Source of the DNA: a virus
IMG/VR virus record: IMGVR_UViG_3300036760_000193
Location: 1-27,394 of that record
Direction: 5' to 3' (one strand)
DNA length: 27,394 nucleotides
Position numbers and translations under genes: made by a program. The notes under the pieces are model-generated. The model ran no database searches. It saw only the letters and a program-made list of their open reading frames with translations, and had not been told where the DNA came from. The stretch's first letter is position 1. The number at the start of each line of letters is the position of its first letter. Shown in pieces: positions 18,338 to 24,229 of this stretch.

Positions 18338-18739
18338 ATTTTTCTTTCTACTATTACGTCCTGCAAAAGTTTCTGTTTGACTATGACAATTGGGGCAAAG
18401 CAATCTTAGGTTTTCAATACGTTGATCGTTCTTTTTTCCATTAATGTGATCTAATTGCAAAGATAACAATTTATCTAACCAAGTTTTGATACCACAAATA
18501 TAACATTCTGGTTTTAACAATCTCACCTCAATCAATCTCTTTTTCAAATTACGCCTATTGACAGGTCTGTCTTGAACCAATAATTCTTCTAAAGGTATTC
18601 TATTATCTTTAGTTGTAATTCGTTTTGCCAAAATAGCTTTATACCAAGTTTGTCGTGCCATACCAAAATAACGAATCGTTTCCATAGCACTGTGACTTAA
18701 TTCGTAATAAGCTCTTACTTTTTTCCAATCATATTTCAT
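18323..18739 (-). CDS. HNH endonuclease with HTH, started from a tRNA end
   Basis: A 138-residue product starting MKYDWKKVRAYYELSHSAME. Residues 10-40 look like a helix-turn-helix for DNA binding. The HNH zinc site follows: CYICG (79-83), LQLDHINGKKNDQRIENLRLL (95-114) with the catalytic His, and CPNC (115-118). The ATG is exactly 4 bases after the CCA of tRNA-Gln(TTG) (CCA-TTTT-ATG) with no ribosome-binding site; in-frame codons further upstream lie in that tRNA. The last five codons and TAA lie inside tRNA-Gln(CTG). It therefore sits exactly between two Gln tRNAs, which suggests it may mark a former insertion event. Confidence 0.88.
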   Translation of the reverse strand: MKYDWKKVRAYYELSHSAMETIRYFGMARQTWYKAILAKRITTKDNRIPLEELLVQDRPVNRRNLKKRLIEVRLLKPECYICGIKTWLDKLLSLQLDHINGKKNDQRIENLRLLCPNCHSQTETFAGRNSRKKNSLVI

Positions 18740-18743
18740 AAAA

Positions 18744-18819
18744 TGGTTCGAGAGATACGATTCGGACGTATATCTTCCTCGTTCAAAGCGAGGCGAGTTA
18801 CCAATTACTCTACTCTCGA
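18744..18819 (-). tRNA. tRNA-Gln(TTG)
   Basis: U1-A72 acceptor TCGAGAG/CTCTCGA, anticodon arm CCTCG-CTTTGAA-CGAGG, A73, encoded CCA followed by TTTT and the HNH start. Confidence 0.92.
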
Positions 18820-18871
18820 AATACACGCCCAAATTGCGCTCCGTGTGTGACCGTTCTGCGTGGCGTGTTTG

Positions 18872-19183
18872 TTATAAAGCATTCATTGAATAATAGCTGC
18901 GAACTGCTTCTTCAAATGATTTCTCAACCTTCTTTGCATCTTCTTCAAATTCATCATAAGCGACCAAGACATCTACAAACCAAAATTTATCATAATCCAA
19001 AAATCTACAGTATCCACCTGTTGCCCAAAAGTCTGTTACTTCTTTTGGTGGGTTCCACCACCCGTGCATATTAGTGAACGCCCCCTGTACTGGCGTCACC
19101 TTCTCTGGGAGTGAGAAAAACCCAATTCCCTTTGATCGTCTCTTGCACCAACCCAGGTACAATTTTTTCAGTTTGTGAAACAT
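18872..19183 (-). CDS. Hypothetical protein started from a tRNA end
   Basis: A 103-residue protein (MFHKLKKLYLGWCKRRSKGIGFFSL...) with a basic start and an acidic, helical C-terminal third (EFEEDAKKVEKSFEEAV). Aromatic residues are frequent (HGWWNPP, FLDYDKFWFVDV). The ATG is exactly 4 bases after the CCA of tRNA-Ile(TAT) (CCA-ATTT-ATG) and has no ribosome-binding site. It ends 52 bases before tRNA-Gln(TTG), so unlike its relatives it does not overlap a tRNA. Family not recognised. Confidence 0.7.
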   Translation of the reverse strand: MFHKLKKLYLGWCKRRSKGIGFFSLPEKVTPVQGAFTNMHGWWNPPKEVTDFWATGGYCRFLDYDKFWFVDVLVAYDEFEEDAKKVEKSFEEAVRSYYSMNAL

Positions 19184-19187
19184 AAAT

Positions 19188-19280
19188 TGGTAGACTCACT
19201 CGGATTCGAACCGAGATACCGCCCTCATCTAGGGCTTAACCAGGTATAAGCTGGACGCACTGCCGTTGTGCTATGAGTCC
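19188..19280 (-). tRNA. tRNA-Ile(TAT) with a long variable arm
   Basis: Acceptor GGACTCA/TGAGTCT, D arm GCAC/GTGC, anticodon arm CCAG-CTTATAC-CTGG giving TAT, A73, encoded CCA. A 23-base variable region with a GCCCT-AGATG-AGGGC stem makes it class II in shape, which no normal tRNA-Ile is. Confidence 0.75.
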
Positions 19281-19283
19281 AAA

Positions 19284-19354
19284 TCGACACGGGAAGAATC
19301 GGACTTCCATTAGGCAGTTATCAACCGCCCGTTCTGCCATTGAACTACATGTCG
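19284..19354 (-). tRNA. tRNA-Ile(GAT), no encoded CCA
   Basis: Acceptor CGACATG/CGTGTCG, anticodon arm GGCGG-TTGATAA-CTGCC, A73, normal short variable loop. Confidence 0.92.
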
Positions 19355-19428
19355 TGGCGGAGTATACGGGTAACGCTCCCGTGCTGTCAGCTTGACAAGC
19401 TGGTATGCTACTATTACATCAATACTCC
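19355..19428 (-). tRNA. tRNA-Asp(GTC)
   Basis: Acceptor GGAGTAT/ATACTCC, anticodon loop TTGTCAA, G73 (Asp identity), encoded CCA touching tRNA-Ile(GAT). Confidence 0.93.
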
Positions 19429-19574
19429 AAATTGTGCCTGACAATCGGGAGCACTCCGGCTCCATTCCCCTGTGTTCATGGGGTCAACTGCAAGGACTTA
19501 CCTTGAATTCTTTTTGCGGTCGGGGATTGCAACCCCGAAATGCTTAGGGAACGCCGCGCTAAAGAACTAGAAAT
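19429..19574 (-). other. Gap with a tRNA-half-like structure
   Basis: No ORF. At 19516-19557 the minus strand can form GCGGC, then a T-arm-like CGGGG-TTGCAAT-CCCCG, then CCGC, i.e. a short acceptor plus T arm with only 15 bases between. Two other small hairpins (CCCC/GGGG, GGAGC/GCTCC) precede it. It may be a tRNA remnant or a small RNA. Confidence 0.35.
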
Positions 19575-19651
19575 TGGTGGGCATAGAAAGACTCGAACTT
19601 TCAAAATTCCGTTTCTAAAACGGACGTGTCTGCCAATTGCACCATATGCCC
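19575..19651 (-). tRNA. tRNA-Leu(TAG) with short variable loop
   Basis: Acceptor GGGCATA/TATGCCC, Leu-type D arm (TGGTGCAATTGGCAGACAC), anticodon arm TCCGT-TTTAGAA-ACGGA, A73, encoded CCA. The variable loop is ATTTT, only 5 bases. Confidence 0.88.
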
Positions 19652-19654
19652 TTG

Positions 19655-19744
19655 TGAATAAGATTGGATTTGAACCAATAATTTACCACCATTATCACTG
19701 AACACCCGTGTTGGTGATAGCGTCTGCCATTCCGCCACTTATCC
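19655..19744 (-). tRNA. Leu-like tRNA with an expanded anticodon arm
   Basis: Acceptor GGATAAG/CTTATTC, a textbook Leu D arm (TGGCGGAATGGCAGACGC), T arm ATTGG-TTCAAAT-CCAAT and A73. The anticodon region does not fold normally: TATCAC/GTGATA closes a 15-base loop that itself can form AACA/TGTT. No anticodon can be assigned. No CCA. Confidence 0.55.
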
Positions 19745-19820
19745 TGGTGGAGATGACAGGATTCGAACCTGCTACCCCCTCGTTGCAAACGAGGTGCTCT
19801 CCCAATTGAGCTACATCCCC
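19745..19820 (-). tRNA. tRNA-Ala(TGC)
   Basis: Acceptor GGGGATG/CATCTCC carries the G3-U70 pair that defines Ala; anticodon arm CCTCG-TTTGCAA-CGAGG, A73, encoded CCA. It is the first tRNA after the array promoter. Confidence 0.95.
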
Positions 19821-19829
19821 AGATACTAC

Positions 19830-19858
19830 ATTATACATCATTTTCTACAAAAAGTCAA
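19830..19858 (-). promoter_or_regulatory. Main promoter of the tRNA array
   Basis: TTGACT (19858-19853), 17-base spacer, TATAAT (19835-19830). The -10 ends 9 bases before tRNA-Ala, so the primary transcript has almost no leader. Confidence 0.88.
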
Positions 19859-19868
19859 CTGAAAATAA

Positions 19869-19905
19869 AAAGACCGATTCTCGCTTGATTCGGGAACCGG
19901 TCTTT
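19869..19905 (-). terminator. Intrinsic terminator before the tRNA array
   Basis: AAAGACCG/CGGTCTTT plus a further G-U and TTC/GAA pairs make a strong stem; on the minus strand it is followed by a T-rich TTTTTATTTT tract. It separates the 22092-19939 gene run from the array promoter. A T tract on the other side may let it work both ways. Confidence 0.85.
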
Positions 19906-19938
19906 GTTTTATATTTGTCTTTGAAACCGACGTTCCCT

Positions 19939-20073
19939 TTATTCTTCTCCTGGCTTTTTGCCTTGAGCGGCTGTATTGAGACCCAGAGGAGATAAAATAT
20001 ACCCTACGCGCTCTCTATCACTAGAGACCGTGCTAAACGGCATATTTATATGCGACCATTGTTTTAGGTTCAC
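19939..20073 (-). CDS. Small hypothetical protein, GTG start
   Basis: A 44-residue product starting at a GTG with GGAG 7 bases upstream (begins MNLKQWSHINMPFST). It contains SDRERVGYILSPLGLNTAAQG, which looks like a structured conserved core, and an acidic end. The frame stays open to an ATG at 20148 (25 more residues, hydrophobic and Tyr-rich) with a TATAAT 21 bases above it, so a longer product is possible. It is the last gene before the terminator. Function unknown. Confidence 0.55.
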   Translation of the reverse strand: MNLKQWSHINMPFSTVSSDRERVGYILSPLGLNTAAQGKKPGEE

Positions 20074-20168
20074 TTTCTTTCTCCACTTTTTAGTCTCGTA
20101 CAACCCGAAAATAAAGGGTATGTAAAAGTTATAATAATGTACGACCATACTACACTAACATTCGAAAA

Positions 20169-20174
20169 TATTAT
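20169..20174 (-). promoter_or_regulatory. Isolated -10 box
   Basis: TATAAT after the stop of the 20180-20542 gene with no recognisable -35 at 16-18 bases. Only a weak promoter candidate for the 19939 gene. Confidence 0.25.
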
Positions 20175-20179
20175 ACGTT

Positions 20180-20542
20180 TCAGACTTTGAAATCGCCTTC
20201 TGTTTTTTGCCTGTGTTCCTCAATCAACTCCACGGCTCTCAACAAATCTGTTCCAATGTTCTCAAATCTCACAGCCAGGCACTCTAGAAATGGCAACTCC
20301 CCGCGCTTCGGACTGGGCACCCACCTATGAACTCCATTAATGATCCTGACATAGGTGTCCTCTTTGTCTTTTTCTTTTGCCCTGAATACCATCCCAACAA
20401 AAATCTTAGGGTTCTCTTTCAACTTCGTGTACAAAAAATTGTATGGGGATACTGACACCCGCCAGCCGCCCCCTGCGTCAAAATTTGTATCGGCAACAAC
20501 TGCTTTAAGGATTATCGGTTCTTCCAGTGTCAGAATACTCAT
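20180..20542 (-). CDS. Hypothetical protein
   Basis: A 120-residue protein (MSILTLEEPIILKAVVAD...) with a beta-rich first half and a helical end (DLLRAVELIEEHRQKT). A GGGAG precedes the ATG. It overlaps the upstream gene by 38 bases. No motif or family recognised. Confidence 0.7.
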   Translation of the reverse strand: MSILTLEEPIILKAVVADTNFDAGGGWRVSVSPYNFLYTKLKENPKIFVGMVFRAKEKDKEDTYVRIINGVHRWVPSPKRGELPFLECLAVRFENIGTDLLRAVELIEEHRQKTEGDFKV

Positions 20543-20789
20543 CTGGTTTCTCCCGTAAACAATCTACTTCTTCAAGCATCGCACATAGTTCCAACACCGA
20601 CATTCTCTCCCCAATGATAGACTTCAAGGATTCTACAACAAACTGTCGGTCTTTATTATTGTACATATAATCCATGAGAATGTCAACAACAAAATTTCTA
20701 TCAATCCTTGGTTCCCCTTCTTCGGTATTATCCAATAGGCGAGGTCCAAGTACCTCGTCAAGAACTTTATGAATCCTCTCAAGCGTCAT
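20505..20789 (-). CDS. Hypothetical helical protein
   Basis: A 94-residue product starting at the ATG at 20789 (MTLERIHKVLDEVLG), with GGAAGG about 10 bases upstream; an ATG 22 codons earlier would lie deep inside the previous gene. Mostly helical and acidic at the end. It overlaps the upstream gene by 11 bases. Function unknown. Confidence 0.65.
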   Translation of the reverse strand: MTLERIHKVLDEVLGPRLLDNTEEGEPRIDRNFVVDILMDYMYNNKDRQFVVESLKSIIGERMSVLELCAMLEEVDCLREKPDEYSDTGRTDNP

Positions 20790-21174
20790 TTTTAATAGCC
20801 TTCCTAACGGCACGGGCTTTCTCAAGCACCGCTGCCTTCTTTGCTTTGTCTTCATCAGACAAAACTTTCTTCCTGAACAATTTAAGAACCTGCAAGGCCA
20901 CTTGTGTATCTGTATCAGGAATCAAAAACACTGTGGCGTCATCTGCATCCTGTAAAACTTTCCAGGTGTGCTGCCGCCTTACCTTCGCGGCAATCTTAGA
21001 ACCTGTCACTGCTATGGCGATCTGCGAAACATTGTGTGGATATGCGTACCCATATTTTCCGCGCAACTCCAAATACCGCCACTTCTCTTGGGTCTTACTT
21101 GGCATTGTTTCCGCCTTATAAGCGTCATCAACAAATATCTTGAACTTACGACCATACTTGGCCTCGAAGTCCAT
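20779..21174 (-). CDS. Hypothetical protein with basic C-terminal helix
   Basis: A 131-residue product starting MDFEAKYGRKFKIFVDDAYK at 21174, chosen for the AAGGAGG upstream. The middle (GKYGYAYPHNVSQIAIAVTGSKIAAKV) looks like an alpha/beta domain, and the last 40 residues form a Lys/Ala-rich helix that may bind nucleic acid. No family recognised. Confidence 0.7.
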   Translation of the reverse strand: MDFEAKYGRKFKIFVDDAYKAETMPSKTQEKWRYLELRGKYGYAYPHNVSQIAIAVTGSKIAAKVRRQHTWKVLQDADDATVFLIPDTDTQVALQVLKLFRKKVLSDEDKAKKAAVLEKARAVRKAIKNDA

Positions 21175-21187
21175 AATGTGTACCTCC

Positions 21188-21394
21188 TTATGCTGCTTGT
21201 TGCAATTCCTCTGCGATCTCAAAGATTTTTCCGAACTCGTTAGTTAACAAGTCGCGGGTCGGCTGACCATCTTTGACGATAAACATAGCTGGAGCGTACT
21301 CTTCCGACTCTTGCAGTACAACAATACTTCCTTTCTCGTACACGTCTCTATCAATCGTTAACTTCTGCTTCATCACTGCTCTGAACGTTTTCAT
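21188..21394 (-). CDS. Small beta-rich hypothetical protein
   Basis: A 68-residue protein (MKTFRAVMKQKLTIDRDVYEKGSIVVL...) with a pattern of short strands and a helical end (FGKIFEIAEELQQ). The YEKGSIVVLQES turn resembles small SH3-like barrels but is not diagnostic. It overlaps the upstream gene by 44 bases in another frame. Function unknown. Confidence 0.6.
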   Translation of the reverse strand: MKTFRAVMKQKLTIDRDVYEKGSIVVLQESEEYAPAMFIVKDGQPTRDLLTNEFGKIFEIAEELQQAA

Positions 21395-21683
21395 GGAAGC
21401 CCCCTGTATTAACTTGATCTATTTCGACTTTACCATCTTCTTGTACTCGATGCCTCTGGACAATGACTCCAGTGTTTCCTGGTAAATCAGAGGCGGATAC
21501 CCGCCCATTCTCTATTGCTTCTTTCTTTGTTAAAAATTCCTTGGCGTTACTAAACCCAGCTTCCCACACTGCATGATGCACACCATTTGTAATGAATCCA
21601 ACATTGCTCAGGTACAACCTCATTCCGTAAGTCGTCCATGCTGACACAATGAAGAATTCTTTGGCGTACTTTTTACGAGGCAT
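21351..21683 (-). CDS. Hypothetical protein
   Basis: A 110-residue product starting MPRKKYAKEFFIVSAWTTYG at 21683, after CGGGAG. The first 60 residues look globular (YLSNVGFITNGVHHAVWEAGFSNA), followed by KKEAIENGRVSASDLP and an acidic tail. It overlaps the upstream gene by 11 bases. No family recognised. Confidence 0.7.
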   Translation of the reverse strand: MPRKKYAKEFFIVSAWTTYGMRLYLSNVGFITNGVHHAVWEAGFSNAKEFLTKKEAIENGRVSASDLPGNTGVIVQRHRVQEDGKVEIDQVNTGGFHENVQSSDEAEVND

Positions 21684-22092
21684 CTTTCTCCCGTGGCTTC
21701 TCCACGATTCGTTGAGACTTCTCATTCCGTTGATAGTAATTGATGTACTCTCCACCAACTTCCCCCGTGATACCATCAGTCAAGTAAACAGCTTTCTCTG
21801 TCTTTGGACTGCCTTCATATTCAAATCTGCCGTCCATTTCTCTCAGAACATAGACCTTGCGTCCGAAGTCTCGCGCCAAAGCTTTCAAAGTCTCTTCGGC
21901 CTCCGTTATATCAAAGTCCCCATACCACACTTTCCCATAGCCTTCCACGACAATGTTGGAATTCCACACAACAAAGTGCGTACCCAACTTGCTCTTTGGC
22001 GCACGTTTGGAACCAGATAGCATCACCCCAGCCCAACCAAGGTGTTTACCCACAATCTCAAGTTGCTGCTGACGATTAAGTTCTACAGCCAT
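21673..22092 (-). CDS. Hypothetical protein, first gene of the 22092-19939 unit
   Basis: A 139-residue protein (MAVELNRQQQLEIVGKHLGWAGV...) with WYGDFDITEAEETLKALARDFGRKVYVLRE in the middle, an alpha/beta pattern. It has a strong ribosome-binding site (AGGAGG) and a near-consensus promoter 30 bases upstream, so it starts the transcript that runs to the terminator at 19869. No family recognised. Confidence 0.75.
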   Translation of the reverse strand: MAVELNRQQQLEIVGKHLGWAGVMLSGSKRAPKSKLGTHFVVWNSNIVVEGYGKVWYGDFDITEAEETLKALARDFGRKVYVLREMDGRFEYEGSPKTEKAVYLTDGITGEVGGEYINYYQRNEKSQRIVEKPREKDAS

Positions 22093-22121
22093 GACATCCT
22101 CCTATTGTAATTCTACCCTAC

Positions 22122-22150
22122 AGTATACCATGAATTCGCCGCCGTGTCAA
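22122..22150 (-). promoter_or_regulatory. Strong sigma70-type promoter
   Basis: TTGACA (22150-22145), 17-base spacer, TATACT (22127-22122, 5 of 6), driving the gene at 22092 with a leader of about 22 bases that contains AGGAGG. Confidence 0.85.
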
Positions 22151-22188
22151 GGGCTAGTTTCTAAAAAAGGCTGTGTAAAATACAGTAT

Positions 22189-22210
22189 AAATCGTCAGTT
22201 TTGACGATTT
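22189..22210. repeat. 9-bp inverted repeat with 4-base loop
   Basis: AAATCGTCA-GTTT-TGACGATTT, perfect. It lies between the 22277-22307 terminator and the 22145 promoter and could be an operator or a second terminator stem. Confidence 0.7.
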
Positions 22211-22276
22211 AAGCGTCCTTACCCTCTTTATTACCCTCTTTTGACGAGTTACCCCTTTTGCGTATTTTATAAAGAG

Positions 22277-22307
22277 ACTCCCTCTTCGAGGGGGTCAAAG
22301 AGGGAGT
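22277..22307 (-). terminator. Intrinsic terminator of the one-gene unit
   Basis: ACTCCCTCTT/AAGAGGGAGT, 10 bp with an 11-base loop, 25 bases after the stop of the 22333 gene. The following tract is CTCTTTATAAAA, only moderately T-rich. Confidence 0.7.
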
Positions 22308-22332
22308 TGGTTATTGCGACCGAGCAACCAAA

Positions 22333-22611
22333 TTAAACGGATGCTGTCTCTGACTCAACTGGCTTTACGAACTTCACTTGCCGTTGGTCATTCTTTTCCA
22401 ACTTGAATCCTCGATCCACCAAAACAAACATTCTCGAACGAATGTTATTGATGAGAGTCGCCAAGGTGAATTTACTCCCCGTTGGGGTTGTTAACTGTGC
22501 TTCAAGGAATAGGGCTATCTCTCTGACAGTGCGACCACCTTCTAACAGCAAGGGGTCGATTGCAGAGGAAAGAATACCATCCCGTCCACGTTTTCCTGAT
22601 TTTGTACCCAT
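22333..22611 (-). CDS. Small basic protein, possible winged-helix regulator
   Basis: A 92-residue product starting MGTKSGKRGRDGIL at 22611 with GGAGG 9 bases upstream. GGRTVREIALFLEAQ followed by FTLATLINNIRSRMFVLVDRGFKLEKNDQRQVKFV resembles a winged helix: a recognition-helix-like pair then a beta wing. It has its own promoter and terminator and is thus a one-gene unit, which suits a regulator. Codons upstream of this ATG would cover the promoter and are rejected. DNA binding is inferred. Confidence 0.65.
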   Translation of the reverse strand: MGTKSGKRGRDGILSSAIDPLLLEGGRTVREIALFLEAQLTTPTGSKFTLATLINNIRSRMFVLVDRGFKLEKNDQRQVKFVKPVESETASV

Positions 22612-22630
22612 TTTACTTTTCCTCCATTCT

Positions 22631-22659
22631 ATTATACATCTTTTATTTGTCTTCGTCAA
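22631..22659 (-). promoter_or_regulatory. Strong sigma70-type promoter
   Basis: TTGACG (22659-22654), 17-base spacer, TATAAT (22636-22631), serving the gene at 22611. The -35 lies inside the 3' end of the 22643-23329 gene. Confidence 0.85.
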
Positions 22660-23329
22660 TCTCTTTGTTTCTTTCATCTGTTTTGTCGAATAGGTCTTTG
22701 GCTTCTTCTTCTCCGAAAAGCTTCTTCATATCTTCTTTGGCTTTATCTGTAAACTCTACTTTAAGGGGCTTACTGCCGTTGGCTACCCACTCCAGATACT
22801 GTTTCGTCTCGTCATCCATCGACTTTTGGCTTTGGACAAATAACCTAAGCTCAATCTCTTTCTCATAAAAGTCTGCCCCCAACTTATCCTTCAAATGCTT
22901 TCGAGCAGCATGAAAATAGTGTCTGGAGTCCAAATACTCATCATGATACCAGTAGGTTTTCCAATCGTCACCACCAGACACATCCTGCCATAGTTCTTCT
23001 GGTTGTCCAATATCTCTGTTGACTTTATTGTCAAAATCAAAATTAGATTGTGAACAGATTCCAAATCCCAACGGCAACCAATGCCCCCATTGGTCAGACA
23101 CATCCACATCATCCCAACCCATTTTATCACTGTGGTACGCCATGCTTGACAGCTTTATAAATTTAGTGCGCTTGAATCGCCATTTCCAAGTTCTCAGAAG
23201 AACCCACTCTTCAACGCTGTATCGAACATCAATCCAAGCAAGAGCCAACTTGAGTTTAAGATCGTACCACTTTGTCAATGTAGTTTGTTTAATAGCTTTC
23301 AGAATTTGGCGTTTACCTTTGGGTCCCAT
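22643..23329 (-). CDS. Hypothetical protein, Trp-rich
   Basis: A 228-residue protein not recognised. The N-terminal 50 residues are basic and Trp-rich (KWYDLKLKLALAWIDVRYSVEEW), the middle is rich in Trp/Asp/His (WDDVDVSDQWGHWLPLGFGICSQSNFDFDN; WQDVSGGDDWKTYWYHDEYLDSRHYFHAARKHL), the C-terminus is a charged helix. It overlaps the 23313 gene by 17 bases. Function unknown. Confidence 0.75.
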   Translation of the reverse strand: MGPKGKRQILKAIKQTTLTKWYDLKLKLALAWIDVRYSVEEWVLLRTWKWRFKRTKFIKLSSMAYHSDKMGWDDVDVSDQWGHWLPLGFGICSQSNFDFDNKVNRDIGQPEELWQDVSGGDDWKTYWYHDEYLDSRHYFHAARKHLKDKLGADFYEKEIELRLFVQSQKSMDDETKQYLEWVANGSKPLKVEFTDKAKEDMKKLFGEEEAKDLFDKTDERNKEIDEDK

Positions 23330-23711
23330 TTCTTTTCTCCGTTACAATTTCGTTAAGTGAAGCTACAAAATCCAATATGTTTACAGGCAGGAACGTAAAC
23401 GTGTAAGTATGCGTCCTCCCATCTCCCAACTCTGTCTCTCTTACAAATGATTTCATAATCCCAGGAAATGTGTGTGTCTTGGTCTGAATCAAAAATGGTT
23501 GCCCAACCTGAAAGGTATAACCATTGAAAAATTCATCTTTTATTCTTATGTAATGAACCCAATACTTCATATGCTCTTCATGACTGCCGTATTGGGACTG
23601 CCCCCATAAGTAATCCACCCTCAGTTCACACCAAGTCTTTTCCCCACCAAAAGTTCGCTTTGCAATGGGGTCGTACAACTCAACGTCTGTCAATGTTATT
23701 TCGTTCGACAT
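23313..23711 (-). CDS. Hypothetical beta-rich protein
   Basis: A 132-residue protein made of alternating short strands (TFQVGQPFLIQTKTHTFPGIMKSFV; RTHTYTFTFLPVNIL) that suggest a beta barrel or sandwich, ending in a short basic tail. It lies 3 bases after the DUF3850 gene. No family recognised. Confidence 0.7.
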   Translation of the reverse strand: MSNEITLTDVELYDPIAKRTFGGEKTWCELRVDYLWGQSQYGSHEEHMKYWVHYIRIKDEFFNGYTFQVGQPFLIQTKTHTFPGIMKSFVRETELGDGRTHTYTFTFLPVNILDFVASLNEIVTEKRNGTQR

Positions 23712-23714
23712 GTA

Positions 23715-24017
23715 TCAAACTTTTGGGGCTTTAGATTCTGGGTCGTTCAAGTCTATTTTCTGATACACTTTTATTCCCAATACACACAACTTAGGATCAA
23801 CTCCAAATGCAGCCTCCAACCAATCGTGGTGCGTTATGTAGGTGATGTTAGCTGCTATCTCACGTCCTGTATACTTTTTTCCATCCCATTCTCGCAAATA
23901 TAAAACAGACCAAAGACGATAAGGTTCTTTCCAAAAATCTTGGGAACGGACTTCGTAAGTTTTAATACCATCCCAAATAGCTTGGAACGCTGCTGGCAAA
24001 GTCTTAGATTCTTCCAT
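23715..24017 (-). CDS. DUF3850 / ASCH-like protein
   Basis: A 100-residue protein. AFQAIWDGIKTYEVRSQD (10-27), LYLREWDGKKYTGREIAANITYI (39-61) and LGIKVY near the end fit DUF3850, a small ASCH/PUA-like fold seen in many phages. These domains bind modified bases or RNA in related families. Its start shares one base with the stop of the 24017 gene. The molecular role in phage is not established. Confidence 0.82.
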   Translation of the reverse strand: MEESKTLPAAFQAIWDGIKTYEVRSQDFWKEPYRLWSVLYLREWDGKKYTGREIAANITYITHHDWLEAAFGVDPKLCVLGIKVYQKIDLNDPESKAPKV

Positions 24018-24229
24018 TATTTGTCCCCGTCTTCTTCTTTTTCTTCTTCAATCGTTGTCCACATAAACGGTACATAGGCTTTCCGACCATCAGATAAGGT
24101 TAACTGCCAAGTTGACCCCGATGCCCCCAAGGTAACATCAAGAACATGTTTGTAAGTAATATCAGCACCAAATGGCACTTTAATTTTCACCAAAAATAAT
24201 AATACCAATAGCATCATCCATTTCTTCAT
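24017..24229 (-). CDS. Small secreted or membrane-anchored protein
   Basis: A 70-residue protein with a signal-peptide-like N-terminus (MKKWMMLLVLLFLVKIKVPFGA), then a beta-rich polar part and an acidic tail. No lipobox. The ATG overlaps the stop of the upstream coiled-coil gene. Function unknown. Confidence 0.65.
   Translation of the reverse strand: MKKWMMLLVLLFLVKIKVPFGADITYKHVLDVTLGASGSTWQLTLSDGRKAYVPFMWTTIEEEKEEDGDK

Noticed and set aside
19655-19744. Group I intron in a tRNA-Leu
   Set aside because: The extra sequence is only about 10 bases, far too short for a self-splicing intron.
10936-19820. Integrase attachment site in a tRNA
   Set aside because: No integrase gene is visible and the tRNAs belong to an ordered phage array with its own promoter.
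20660-20690. TTGACA-N17-TACAAT inside the 20505-20789 gene
   Set aside because: It is within coding sequence, has no gene start close downstream and could easily be chance.
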